Source: Microbispora oryzae (lineage in GTDB: Bacteria > Actinomycetota > Actinomycetes > Streptosporangiales > Streptosporangiaceae). From it: a stretch of DNA of 64,000 nucleotides. The position numbers and the translations under genes were made by a program. Location: assembly GCF_017896165.1 (NCBI RefSeq), contig NZ_JAFCNB010000016.1, positions 118,493-182,492 of the forward strand, read 5' to 3'. The notes under the pieces were generated by a model. The model saw only the letters and a list, made by a program, of their open reading frames with translations. It had not been told where the DNA came from and did no database searches. The stretch's first letter is position 1; each line of letters begins with the position of its first letter. Shown piece by piece: positions 31,181 to 39,963 of this stretch.

Positions 31181-33151
31181 GTGAGCCAATTTCCGGACAT
31201 CCGTGAATATGTCGCTCTGCCGCGTGTTGTGTCGCTCCGCCTGTCCCCGGACGGTGCCAGGCTCGTGTCGGTGGTCCAGTCGCTCAACCCGGACGGCACG
31301 TCCTACGGGACGGCGCTGTGGGACATCCCGCTCGACCCGGAGGGGACCCCGCGGCGGCTGACCCGGTCGTCGAAGGGCGAGGCGGGCGCCGAGTTCACCC
31401 CGGACGGGAGTCTGCTGTTCGTCTCCCGCCGCGCGGACGAGACGGTCAAGGACCCCGGCGCGGAGACCCCCGCCCTGTGGCTGCTGCCCGAGCGGGGCGA
31501 GCCGGCGCGGGTGGCCGCCCGGCCCGGCGGGATCGGCGGCGTGCGCGCGGGCGGCGGCGCGGTCGTCTACACCGCGCAGGTGCTGCCGGGCGACGCCGCG
31601 ACGGAGGAGGAGCGCCGCACGGCCCGCAAGGAGGCCGGGGTCAGCGCGATCCTGCATGAGAGCTACCCCGTCCGTTATTGGGACCAGGATCTCGGCCCGG
31701 CCGAGACGCGGCTGTTCGCGGCGTCCGGGATCGAGGGTCTCGGCGACGCGCGGGACCTGACCCCCGAGCCCGGCAGGTCGCTGGACAACGTCGCGTACGA
31801 GGTCACGCCCGACGGAGCCACCGTGATCACCACGTGGCGGACCCCGCAGGCCAACGGCGAGTCGCGGCAGGAACTCGTCGCGATCGACCTGGCGGACGGC
31901 GCACGGCGGACGCTGGCGGCCTCGCCGTCGCACGACTTCGACGGGCCCGTCAAGGTGTCGCCCGACGGGCGGTACGTGGCCTGCACCCGGGAACGGCACG
32001 GCGACCAGGAGCTGTCGACCACGCTGGAACTGTGGGTCGTCGACCTCCGGACGGGGGAGGGCCGGGCGCTCGGCGGGGAGCTGTTCCCCGTGGCCGTCGC
32101 CTGGGCGCCCTCGTCCCGGGAGATCTTTATCGCGGCCGACCATCTGGGCCGCCGGCCGGTCTTCCGCGTCACGCTCGACGGGGCGGTCACCCGGCTCACC
32201 CCGGACGACGGGGCCTACCTGGAGCTGTGCCCCGCTCCCGACGGCTCGGTCTACGCCCTGCGCGGCGCCGTCGACTCGCCGCCCCGGCCCGTGCGGATCT
32301 CCGCGGACGGCTCGGTCGTCACGCTGCCGTGCCCGACCCCGGACCTCGAACTGCCCGGCACGCTCACGGAGATCTCCGCCACCGCCGAGGACGGGACCGA
32401 GATCCGGGGCTGGCTGGTCCTGCCCGCCGAGGCCACGGCGGAGAACCCGGCGCCGTTCCTGCTCTGGATCCACGGCGGCCCGGTGTCGAGCTGGAACGAC
32501 TGGAGCTGGCGCTGGAACCCGTGGCTCATGGCCCGGCACGGTTACGCCGTCCTGCTTCCCGATCCCTGCCTGTCCACCGGTTACGGCCAGGCCATGATCG
32601 ACCGGGGCTGGGGCGACTGGGGGCCGGTCACCCACGCCGACCTCATGGCGATCACCGACGAGGCCCTGAAGCGGCCAGACGTCGACGACCAGAGGATCGC
32701 CGCCATGGGCGGCTCCTTCGGCGGCTACATGGCCAACTGGGTGGCCGGGCACACCGACCGGTTCCGCGCCGTCGTCACCCACGCCTCCCTGTGGAACCTC
32801 GACCAGTTCGCCGGGACGACCGACGCCTCGATGTACTGGCAGCGGGAGTTCGGCGCGTCGGGCTCCGCGCGGTACGAGCGGCTGTCGCCGCACCGGTCGC
32901 TGGAGTCGATCGGCACGCCGATGCTGGTGATCCACGGCGACAAGGACTACCGGGTGCCCATCGGCGAGGGCCTGCGCCTGTGGTGGGACCTGCAGCGCTC
33001 CGGCGTCGAGTCCAAGTTCCTCTACTTCCCGGACGAGAACCACTGGGTGCTCAAGCCGGGCAACGCGATCGCCTGGTACGAGACCGTCCTGGCCTTCCTC
33101 GGGCACCACGTCCTCGGCGAGGAGTGGGTCAGGCCGGATCTGCTGGGCTGA
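31181..33151 (+). CDS. S9-family prolyl oligopeptidase-type peptidase
   Basis: 656 residues, GTG start. An N-terminal beta-propeller (about 1-390; repeated Ser-Pro-Asp-Gly blades such as VSPDGRYVACTRE) precedes a catalytic alpha/beta-hydrolase domain. Ser is in GGSFGGYM (about residue 511), Asp in GDKDYRVP (about 588), His in DENHWVLKPGN (about 620). Enzymes of this acylaminoacyl-peptidase/dipeptidyl-peptidase type cut short peptides; the absence of a signal peptide suggests a cytoplasmic enzyme. It starts 113 bp from the divergent ferrochelatase gene. Confidence 0.93.
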   Translation: MSQFPDIREYVALPRVVSLRLSPDGARLVSVVQSLNPDGTSYGTALWDIPLDPEGTPRRLTRSSKGEAGAEFTPDGSLLFVSRRADETVKDPGAETPALWLLPERGEPARVAARPGGIGGVRAGGGAVVYTAQVLPGDAATEEERRTARKEAGVSAILHESYPVRYWDQDLGPAETRLFAASGIEGLGDARDLTPEPGRSLDNVAYEVTPDGATVITTWRTPQANGESRQELVAIDLADGARRTLAASPSHDFDGPVKVSPDGRYVACTRERHGDQELSTTLELWVVDLRTGEGRALGGELFPVAVAWAPSSREIFIAADHLGRRPVFRVTLDGAVTRLTPDDGAYLELCPAPDGSVYALRGAVDSPPRPVRISADGSVVTLPCPTPDLELPGTLTEISATAEDGTEIRGWLVLPAEATAENPAPFLLWIHGGPVSSWNDWSWRWNPWLMARHGYAVLLPDPCLSTGYGQAMIDRGWGDWGPVTHADLMAITDEALKRPDVDDQRIAAMGGSFGGYMANWVAGHTDRFRAVVTHASLWNLDQFAGTTDASMYWQREFGASGSARYERLSPHRSLESIGTPMLVIHGDKDYRVPIGEGLRLWWDLQRSGVESKFLYFPDENHWVLKPGNAIAWYETVLAFLGHHVLGEEWVRPDLLG

Positions 33152-33231
33152 GTCGCCCCACACCCGTCACCTCCCATTAATGGCTATTTGGGAGGATGTC
33201 GGGGGTCCGTACGAGGAAGGGGCGATCGGGG

Positions 33232-34062
33232 ATGAACGAGCACGGGCGGCCGGGCGACCAGGTGGAGCCGCCGGAGCCGGGCGAGCTGCTGGCGCTGGCG
33301 GTCGAGATCGCGGCGGAGGCAGGGGACATGCTGCTGGCCAAGCGGCCCGCCCGGCCAGAGGTCCTCGCCACGAAGTCGAGCCCGACCGACGTGGTGACCG
33401 CGCTTGACCGGGCCTGCGAGGAGCTGATCCGCTCCCGGATCGTCCAGGCGCGGCCGTACGACGCGATCCTCGGCGAGGAGGGCGGCGCCACGTCCGGCGA
33501 CGGCCGGGTGCGCTGGGTGGTCGACCCGATCGACGGCACCGTCAACTTCCTGTACGGCCTGCCCGACTGGGCCGTGAGCATCGCCGTCGAGATCGACGGC
33601 GAGGTGGTGGCGGGCGCCGTGAACAACGTGCCGCGCGGCGAGCTGTTCTCCGCCTCGCGCGGCGGCGGGGCCTGGCTGAAGGGCGAGCGCCAGTCCTGCA
33701 CCACCGGTGTGCCGCTCGACCGGGCGCTGGTCGCGACCGGCTTCGGCTACGACGCGGCGCGGCGGGCCGTGCAGGCCGAGGTGGTGGCGCGGGTGCTGCC
33801 CCGGGTCAGGGACATCAGGCGGGGCGGTTCCTGCGCGATCGACCTGTGCTCGGTCGCGGCGGGCCGGGTCGACGCCTACTACGAGCGGGGCACCAACCGC
33901 TGGGACCACGCCGCGGCCGGCCTGATCGCCACCGAGGCCGGCGCCCGGCTGGGCGGGATGCACGGCAGGCCCGCCGGCCCGGACATGGTCGTGTGCGCGA
34001 CCCCTGGGCTGTTCGAGGAGCTGCACGACCTCCTCGCGCCGCTCGACCCCGAACGCGGCTGA
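33232..34062 (+). CDS. Inositol monophosphatase family protein (SuhB type)
   Basis: 276 residues. Metal-binding motifs of the family: EEGG around residue 81, WVVDPIDGTVNF with DPIDGT at about 97, and WDHAAAGLIATEAG at about 223. An earlier ATG in frame directly abuts a GGGAGG and is a poor start, so the later one is used. The enzyme dephosphorylates inositol-1-phosphate or similar sugars. It corresponds by neighbourhood to mycobacterial suhB (Rv2701c), part of a conserved block that continues for 18 kb here. Confidence 0.92.
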   Translation: MNEHGRPGDQVEPPEPGELLALAVEIAAEAGDMLLAKRPARPEVLATKSSPTDVVTALDRACEELIRSRIVQARPYDAILGEEGGATSGDGRVRWVVDPIDGTVNFLYGLPDWAVSIAVEIDGEVVAGAVNNVPRGELFSASRGGGAWLKGERQSCTTGVPLDRALVATGFGYDAARRAVQAEVVARVLPRVRDIRRGGSCAIDLCSVAAGRVDAYYERGTNRWDHAAAGLIATEAGARLGGMHGRPAGPDMVVCATPGLFEELHDLLAPLDPERG

Positions 34063-34163
34063 GCGGGACGGCCGGAACGACGCCGGAACAGATCCGGAAC
34101 GGGGCCGAAACGCGGTAGACGGCGGGGCTCGCCGGGCCCGGCCCGGGACACGAGGGCATGAGA

Positions 34164-34192
34164 AGGGGGCGCGCCGGCCGGGCGCGCCCCCT
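34164..34192. terminator. Strong bidirectional hairpin terminator
   Basis: A 12-bp perfect stem (AGGGGGCGCGCC / GGCGCGCCCCCT) with loop GGCCG lies between the inositol monophosphatase gene and the convergent small gene, separating them. No T tract, as is normal at this GC. Confidence 0.85.
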
Positions 34193-34207
34193 CATGGAAC
34201 GACGTCG

Positions 34208-34372
34208 TCAGCGCTGGATCGGAATCCCGTGGTCCTCGGCGAGGCGGCGGAGGTCCTCGATCTCGGCGGTGAGGGTGTCGGCGAGGAAGTCGTCGCCGCT
34301 CGTCGTGGCCTCTTCAAGACCTTTGTAGGCCTGGTCGAGCCTGCTTTCGATCGTGGTGGTGAACTCGCCCAT
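34208..34372 (-). CDS. Small hypothetical protein
   Basis: 54 residues, MGEFTTTIESRLDQAYKG to a C-terminal GIPIQR, acidic and probably helical (Glu/Leu-rich). The ATG has GAGAGAAGG upstream, and an earlier start in frame would add only Pro-rich residues. I do not recognise a family. It ends at the strong terminator shared with the phosphatase gene and stands alone, divergent from the response regulator. Confidence 0.7.
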   Translation of the reverse strand: MGEFTTTIESRLDQAYKGLEEATTSGDDFLADTLTAEIEDLRRLAEDHGIPIQR

Positions 34373-34611
34373 CTCACCTTCTCTCTCAGGGGGCGGATGC
34401 GCCGTGCTGGTCCCGGGGCGCGGTTCCTGGAGAGGGCTCGCGCCCTTCCCCGGCACACGACAATGGGGTGTAGGGGGTACCCACCTTGGGGCTTGCCGTA
34501 AACCACCCGATTTCTGTGTGTTGCGTCACCGGGGGCCGGGGAGCCGCTTACCGGGGTCTTACGCCGAAGACGGCCACAATGATGACGTCGTACCTGCTGA
34601 GGAGGACCGTG

Positions 34612-35265
34612 ATGCGCGTGCTGGTGGTGGAGGACGAGAAGGTGCTCGCTGACGCGATCGCCACCGGGCTCCGCCGTGAGGCCATGGCGGTGGACGTCGC
34701 CTACGACGGCGCCGCCGCGCTGGAGAAGACCGGGTACATCGACTACGACGTGATCGTGCTCGACCGTGACCTGCCGAAGGTGCACGGCGACGAAGTGGCC
34801 CGGCGCCTGGTCGCCCAGCGCTCCGCCTCCCGGATCCTCATGCTGACCGCGGCGGGCGACGTCGACGACAAGGTCGAGGGCCTGGGGCTGGGCGCCGACG
34901 ACTACCTCGCCAAGCCGTTCGTCTTCGTGGAACTGGTCGCCCGGGTGCGCGCGCTGGGCCGCCGGTCCGCGCCCGCGCTGCCGCCGGTCCTGGAGCGCGG
35001 GGGCATCCGGCTCGACCCCGGCAAGCGCCTGGTGACGAGGGACGGCGGCGAGGTCGCGCTGACCAAGAAGGAGTTCGCCGTGCTGGAGGAGCTGATGCGG
35101 GCCGAGGGCGCGGTGGTCAGCCAGGAGGACCTGCTCGACAAGGCCTGGGACGAGAACATCGACCCGTTCACGAACGTCGTGCGCGTGACGATGATGACAC
35201 TGCGTAAGAAGCTCGGTGAGCCGCAGGTCATCGAGACCGTGCCGGGAGTCGGGTACCGCCTGTGA
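34612..35265 (+). CDS. OmpR/PhoB-family response regulator
   Basis: 217 residues. Receiver domain with acidic pair E7/D8, phospho-acceptor D51 (VIVLDRDLP), conserved Thr (LTAAG) and Lys in DDYLAKPF; a C-terminal winged helix (about 130-217) with VALTKKEFAVLEELM and RVTMMTLRKKLGEP. ATG chosen over the adjacent GTG by GAGGAGG spacing. It forms a two-gene operon with the following kinase, 37 bp apart. DNA targets unknown. Confidence 0.93.
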   Translation: MRVLVVEDEKVLADAIATGLRREAMAVDVAYDGAAALEKTGYIDYDVIVLDRDLPKVHGDEVARRLVAQRSASRILMLTAAGDVDDKVEGLGLGADDYLAKPFVFVELVARVRALGRRSAPALPPVLERGGIRLDPGKRLVTRDGGEVALTKKEFAVLEELMRAEGAVVSQEDLLDKAWDENIDPFTNVVRVTMMTLRKKLGEPQVIETVPGVGYRL

Positions 35266-35302
35266 ACGCCGCCCGCGCCTGCCGGAGATCGGAGGCGGCC
35301 CG

Positions 35303-36562
35303 GTGACCACGCCGCCGCCGCCCAGCGGCCCGCCCGCCTGGGACGGGCCGCCGCCGCTGGGCGCGCATCCCATCCAGCGCAATCTCATCGACGAGATCCG
35401 CGGGCTGCCGGGCCGGATCAGTGTCCGATGGCGGCTCACCCTCACCTATGGCGCGCTGTTCTTCGTCGCCGGGGCGCTCCTGCTCATGGTCATGTATGTG
35501 CTGGTGGGGCAGGCGATCAACGCAGGGTGGGGGAGCAATGTCTTCCTGCCATTCGGAGCGCCGTCCGACCTGGTGGACCAGTTCCAGACCTGGTACGCCC
35601 AGCAGCAGCAGGAAGTGATCGCCGTCGCGAAGGCCGAGCTGCTCAAGCGGTCGCTCATGGCGCTGTTCGGGGTGGGGATCCTGGCGCTCATCCTGGGCTA
35701 CGTGGTGGCCGACCGGGCGCTGCGGCCGATCAAGAAGATGACCGGCACGGCCCGCAAGCTGTCGGAGACCTCGCTGGCCCACGAGCGGATCGACTTGAAG
35801 GGGCCCGACGACGAGCTCAAGGAGCTGGCCGACACCTTCGACGCCATGCTCACCCGGCTCAACACGGCCTTCGACGCCCAGCGCCGGTTCGTCGACAACG
35901 CCTCCCACGAGCTGCGCACGCCGCTCGCGATCAACCGGACCGTGCTGGAGGTCGCCCTCTCCGACCCGGAGGCGTCGGACGATCTCAAGGTGCTCGGCCG
36001 CACCCTTCTCGGGACCACCGCGCGTCACGAGCGGCTGATCGAGGGGCTGCTGCTGCTCGCCCGCAGCGAGCGGGAGCTGTCGGTCCGCAAACCGGTCGAC
36101 GTCCAGGAGGTGGCGAAGACCGCCGTCGAGCAACTCGCCCCGTTCGCGGACGAGGAGGGCGTGGCCGTCGAGTACGACCTGCACCCGGCGGCGACGACCG
36201 GCGACCCGGTATTGATCGAGCGCTGCGTCTCGAACCTGGTTGAGAACGGCATTAAACACAACATCGGCACTTCAGGAAAAGTCTGGATCCGTACGGGAAT
36301 GGTGGATGGGGGTGCCGTTGTTCAGGTCGCGAACACGGGACAACATGTTCCCGCGTACGAGGTGGAGAGCCTGTTCGAGCCGTTCCGGAGACTGAACGCC
36401 GACCGGGTCCAATCCGCCAAGGGCGCGGGACTCGGCCTGTCCATCGTGCGCGCGATCGTCCGGGCGCACGGGGGCCGGGTCACCGCCGTTCCCAGGGACG
36501 GAGGGGGCCTCGTGGTGACGGTGCGCCTGTCCGGGGCGGGTGCGACCTCGGGCGCGTCGTAG
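35303..36562 (+). CDS. Sensor histidine kinase partner of the OmpR-type regulator
   Basis: 419 residues from the GTG with GGAGG seven nt upstream. Pro-rich N-terminus, membrane segment at about 45-70, extracytoplasmic loop about 72-115, second segment about 116-138, HAMP, HisKA with H202 in ASHELRTPL, then N box (NLVENGIKHN), FEPFRRLN and GAGLGLS. It senses an external or envelope signal and phosphorylates the upstream regulator. A terminator hairpin follows. Confidence 0.93.
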   Translation: MTTPPPPSGPPAWDGPPPLGAHPIQRNLIDEIRGLPGRISVRWRLTLTYGALFFVAGALLLMVMYVLVGQAINAGWGSNVFLPFGAPSDLVDQFQTWYAQQQQEVIAVAKAELLKRSLMALFGVGILALILGYVVADRALRPIKKMTGTARKLSETSLAHERIDLKGPDDELKELADTFDAMLTRLNTAFDAQRRFVDNASHELRTPLAINRTVLEVALSDPEASDDLKVLGRTLLGTTARHERLIEGLLLLARSERELSVRKPVDVQEVAKTAVEQLAPFADEEGVAVEYDLHPAATTGDPVLIERCVSNLVENGIKHNIGTSGKVWIRTGMVDGGAVVQVANTGQHVPAYEVESLFEPFRRLNADRVQSAKGAGLGLSIVRAIVRAHGGRVTAVPRDGGGLVVTVRLSGAGATSGAS

Positions 36563-36564
36563 TC

Positions 36565-36589
36565 GGCGCGCTGAGGGAGCATGCGCGCC
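36565..36589 (+). terminator. Terminator of the two-component operon
   Basis: GGCGCGC and GCGCGCC pair perfectly across an 11-nt loop, starting 3 nt after the kinase stop codon. Confidence 0.6.
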
Positions 36590-36833
36590 GTACATGTGGT
36601 TGGATGTGCCGTCGAACGCGGTGGGTCATACCGTCGATACTGTGGTTTTCGCCATATTTGGCTAACCAGAGCCTGGTACGGCATGCCCCTCGTGTTCCGG
36701 GTGGTTCAGCGTTCGTCCAAGCGGGTACCGATTGCACAATTTCCTGGCCCCCGCGGGCACAACGACGGCCTTCCGAGCGTTAAGACGCGCGACACCGGCG
36801 CAGGCAGATAGATGAGGGGGATGGAGTAGGCAG

Positions 36834-37133
36834 ATGGCTACCGATTACGACAGCCCGCGCAAGACCGACGACGACCTGAACGAGGACAGTCTCCAGGAGC
36901 TCCAGGCACGCAGGAGCGACAAGTCGTCGGGCAGCATCGACATCGACGAGACCGACCTCGCCGAGTCGCTTGAGCTGCCTGGTGCGGACCTGTCGAACGA
37001 GGAACTCTCGCTCCGGGTGATCCCTCGGCAGGCTGATGAGTTCACCTGCTCGCGTTGCTTCCTGGTGCACCACCGCAGCCAGTTGGCCTCCGAGAAGAAC
37101 GGCCAGCAGGTCTGCCGAGAGTGTGCCGCCTAG
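36834..37133 (+). CDS. DUF4193 family zinc-finger-like protein
   Basis: 99 residues. The N-terminal two thirds are acidic and disordered (DLNEDSLQELQARR, GSIDIDETDLAESLEL); the C-terminus holds CSRC and, 28 residues later, CREC, a small zinc ribbon. This architecture is DUF4193, found across mycobacteria and other actinobacteria (Rv2699c). Its function is unknown. A 270-bp promoter region precedes it. The next gene follows after about 20 bp, likely in the same transcript. Confidence 0.92.
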   Translation: MATDYDSPRKTDDDLNEDSLQELQARRSDKSSGSIDIDETDLAESLELPGADLSNEELSLRVIPRQADEFTCSRCFLVHHRSQLASEKNGQQVCRECAA

Positions 37134-37151
37134 CAGTGCTTGGAGGGTCCG

Positions 37152-37910
37152 TTGACCTCGGACGCGGATCGATCGAACGACGACGAGATGGCCGGCCTGG
37201 TCGGGAAACTCGTCGCCCCTGGTGAGACGACGGACAGGGCCGAGCGGCGCCGGCTGCTCGGCCGCCTCGGCGCCTCGCTCGCCGAGTCGGCGAGACGGGC
37301 GCGCGCGTCGAAGGTGGGACGGGGGCGGTGGATGGCGGACGTGTTCATGAACATCGCCCCCCGCCTCCCGATCCGTGACCTCGCCACCCTCAAGGAACAC
37401 CACTACGGGCTGACCGGGGAACAGCTCGCCGACGATCTCGTCCGCACCGCGGGAAAGGCGACCATGGCGGTCGGCGCGGTGGGCGGAGCGGTCGCCGCCG
37501 CGGAGTTCGTGGCGCCGCCCCTCCTGTTATCCGCTCCCGCGCAGATCGTCGCCGAGACCCTCGTCGTCGCGGCCATCGAGGTCAAGCTCATCGCCGAACT
37601 GCACGAGGTGTACGGCGTGAGCGTGCCGGGCAACGGCACCCAGCGGGCCACCGCCTTCACTCTCGCCTGGTCCAGGCAGCGCGGGGTCAACCCGCTCGCC
37701 CCCGGCTCGGCCACCGTCGCCCTCGGGACCGCCGCGAAGACCGCGCTGCGCAACCGCCTCATGCGCACCCTGGGCCGCAACCTGACCACCCTCGGCCCCT
37801 TCCTCACCGGGGCCGTCGCCGGCGGAGCCCTCAACCGGGCCGCCACCCGCAGGCTCGCCGAGGCCGTACGCGCCGACCTGCGGCGCCACCGCCCCCTGCC
37901 GCCCGCCTGA
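37152..37910 (+). CDS. Hypothetical membrane-associated protein downstream of DUF4193
   Basis: 252 residues if it begins at the TTG at 37152, four nt after GGAGGG; a TTG 12 nt earlier is also possible. Residues about 1-75 are charged; about 95-145 is a long Ala/Val/Gly-rich hydrophobic hairpin (VGAVGGAVAAAEFVAPPLLLSAPAQIV in part), then a second hydrophobic hairpin around 215-235. I recognise no family. It is probably co-transcribed with the DUF4193 gene. Confidence 0.72.
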   Translation: MTSDADRSNDDEMAGLVGKLVAPGETTDRAERRRLLGRLGASLAESARRARASKVGRGRWMADVFMNIAPRLPIRDLATLKEHHYGLTGEQLADDLVRTAGKATMAVGAVGGAVAAAEFVAPPLLLSAPAQIVAETLVVAAIEVKLIAELHEVYGVSVPGNGTQRATAFTLAWSRQRGVNPLAPGSATVALGTAAKTALRNRLMRTLGRNLTTLGPFLTGAVAGGALNRAATRRLAEAVRADLRRHRPLPPA

Positions 37911-37995
37911 TCCGTACCGGCCGAATCCGCCGACTCCGGACGCCCTGATCAGCGTGGGTTTTCGCCCGCTCGGGCCTGGTACGGAACTGTCACCC

Positions 37996-38011
37996 AGTGG
38001 TCTAAACCATT
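37996..38011. promoter_or_regulatory. DasR-type dre operator upstream of otsA
   Basis: AGTGGTCTAAACCATT differs from the Streptomyces dre consensus AGTGGTCTAGACCA-C-T at only two positions. The palindrome extends three more paired bases each side (37993-38014). It is 139 bp before the trehalose-phosphate synthase start. DasR is the GlcNAc-responsive GntR regulator; occupancy here is inferred. Confidence 0.6.
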
Positions 38012-38018
38012 GGGACCT

Positions 38019-38048
38019 CCTGAGATGTTCTTGTGGCCCACCTGAGAT
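38019..38048. repeat. Direct repeat in otsA promoter region
   Basis: CCTGAGAT occurs at 38019-38026 and 38041-38048, 22 bp apart (two helical turns), between the dre-like palindrome and otsA. Candidate activator or sigma-related element. Confidence 0.4.
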
Positions 38049-38149
38049 CATGCTCACAGCAGCCCGGGCGAATTGTGCACGTCGTTACGGGTAAGTGCAC
38101 TAACGGTGGTATTCCCCATTCGGTGGGTCACGGCGACCCTGGAGGCTTC

Positions 38150-39550
<1,401 letters not shown>

Positions 39551-39577
39551 CGCCTGCGGCGCCCACGGTGCCGGCGC

Positions 39578-39895
39578 CTACGGTGTGACGTCCTTGGCGG
39601 CGTCCTTCCAGGACTTCCACTTCCTGGCCGCCGCGCGGGTGGCGATGATCCGGGTGACCTCCATGCCGAGCCCCATCACCACGGCGTAGGCGATCGCCTC
39701 CCGCAGACTGATGTCCGGCGAGTCGGCGCTCGCCGGGGGCTTCTTGCCCGTGGCCTTCTCCCAGGCGTACCCGAGCACCTTCCGGGAGGCGAAGCCGACG
39801 GCCAGCCCGAGAAGGCCGCCCACGATCCGCCACATCATGTCCGGCTTGTCGGCTTCGTCTAGTTCGCGCCTGGCCGCTCGAGCGATGTCCGCCAT
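39578..39895 (-). CDS. DUF4235 membrane protein
   Basis: 105 residues with an ATG at GGAGG. Membrane segments at about 23-40 (MMWRIVGGLLGLAVGF) and about 68-88; a lysine-rich middle and tail. The pattern matches DUF4235, small integral membrane proteins of actinobacteria with no defined role. It is convergent with otsA, ending 27 bp from it. Confidence 0.88.
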   Translation of the reverse strand: MADIARAARRELDEADKPDMMWRIVGGLLGLAVGFASRKVLGYAWEKATGKKPPASADSPDISLREAIAYAVVMGLGMEVTRIIATRAAARKWKSWKDAAKDVTP

Positions 39896-39963
39896 GATTC
39901 CTCCTCCGTAACGACCTTAGTGTCTCCCCGCGGGAGGTGGTGCACGCCATACCATGTGGTGGC

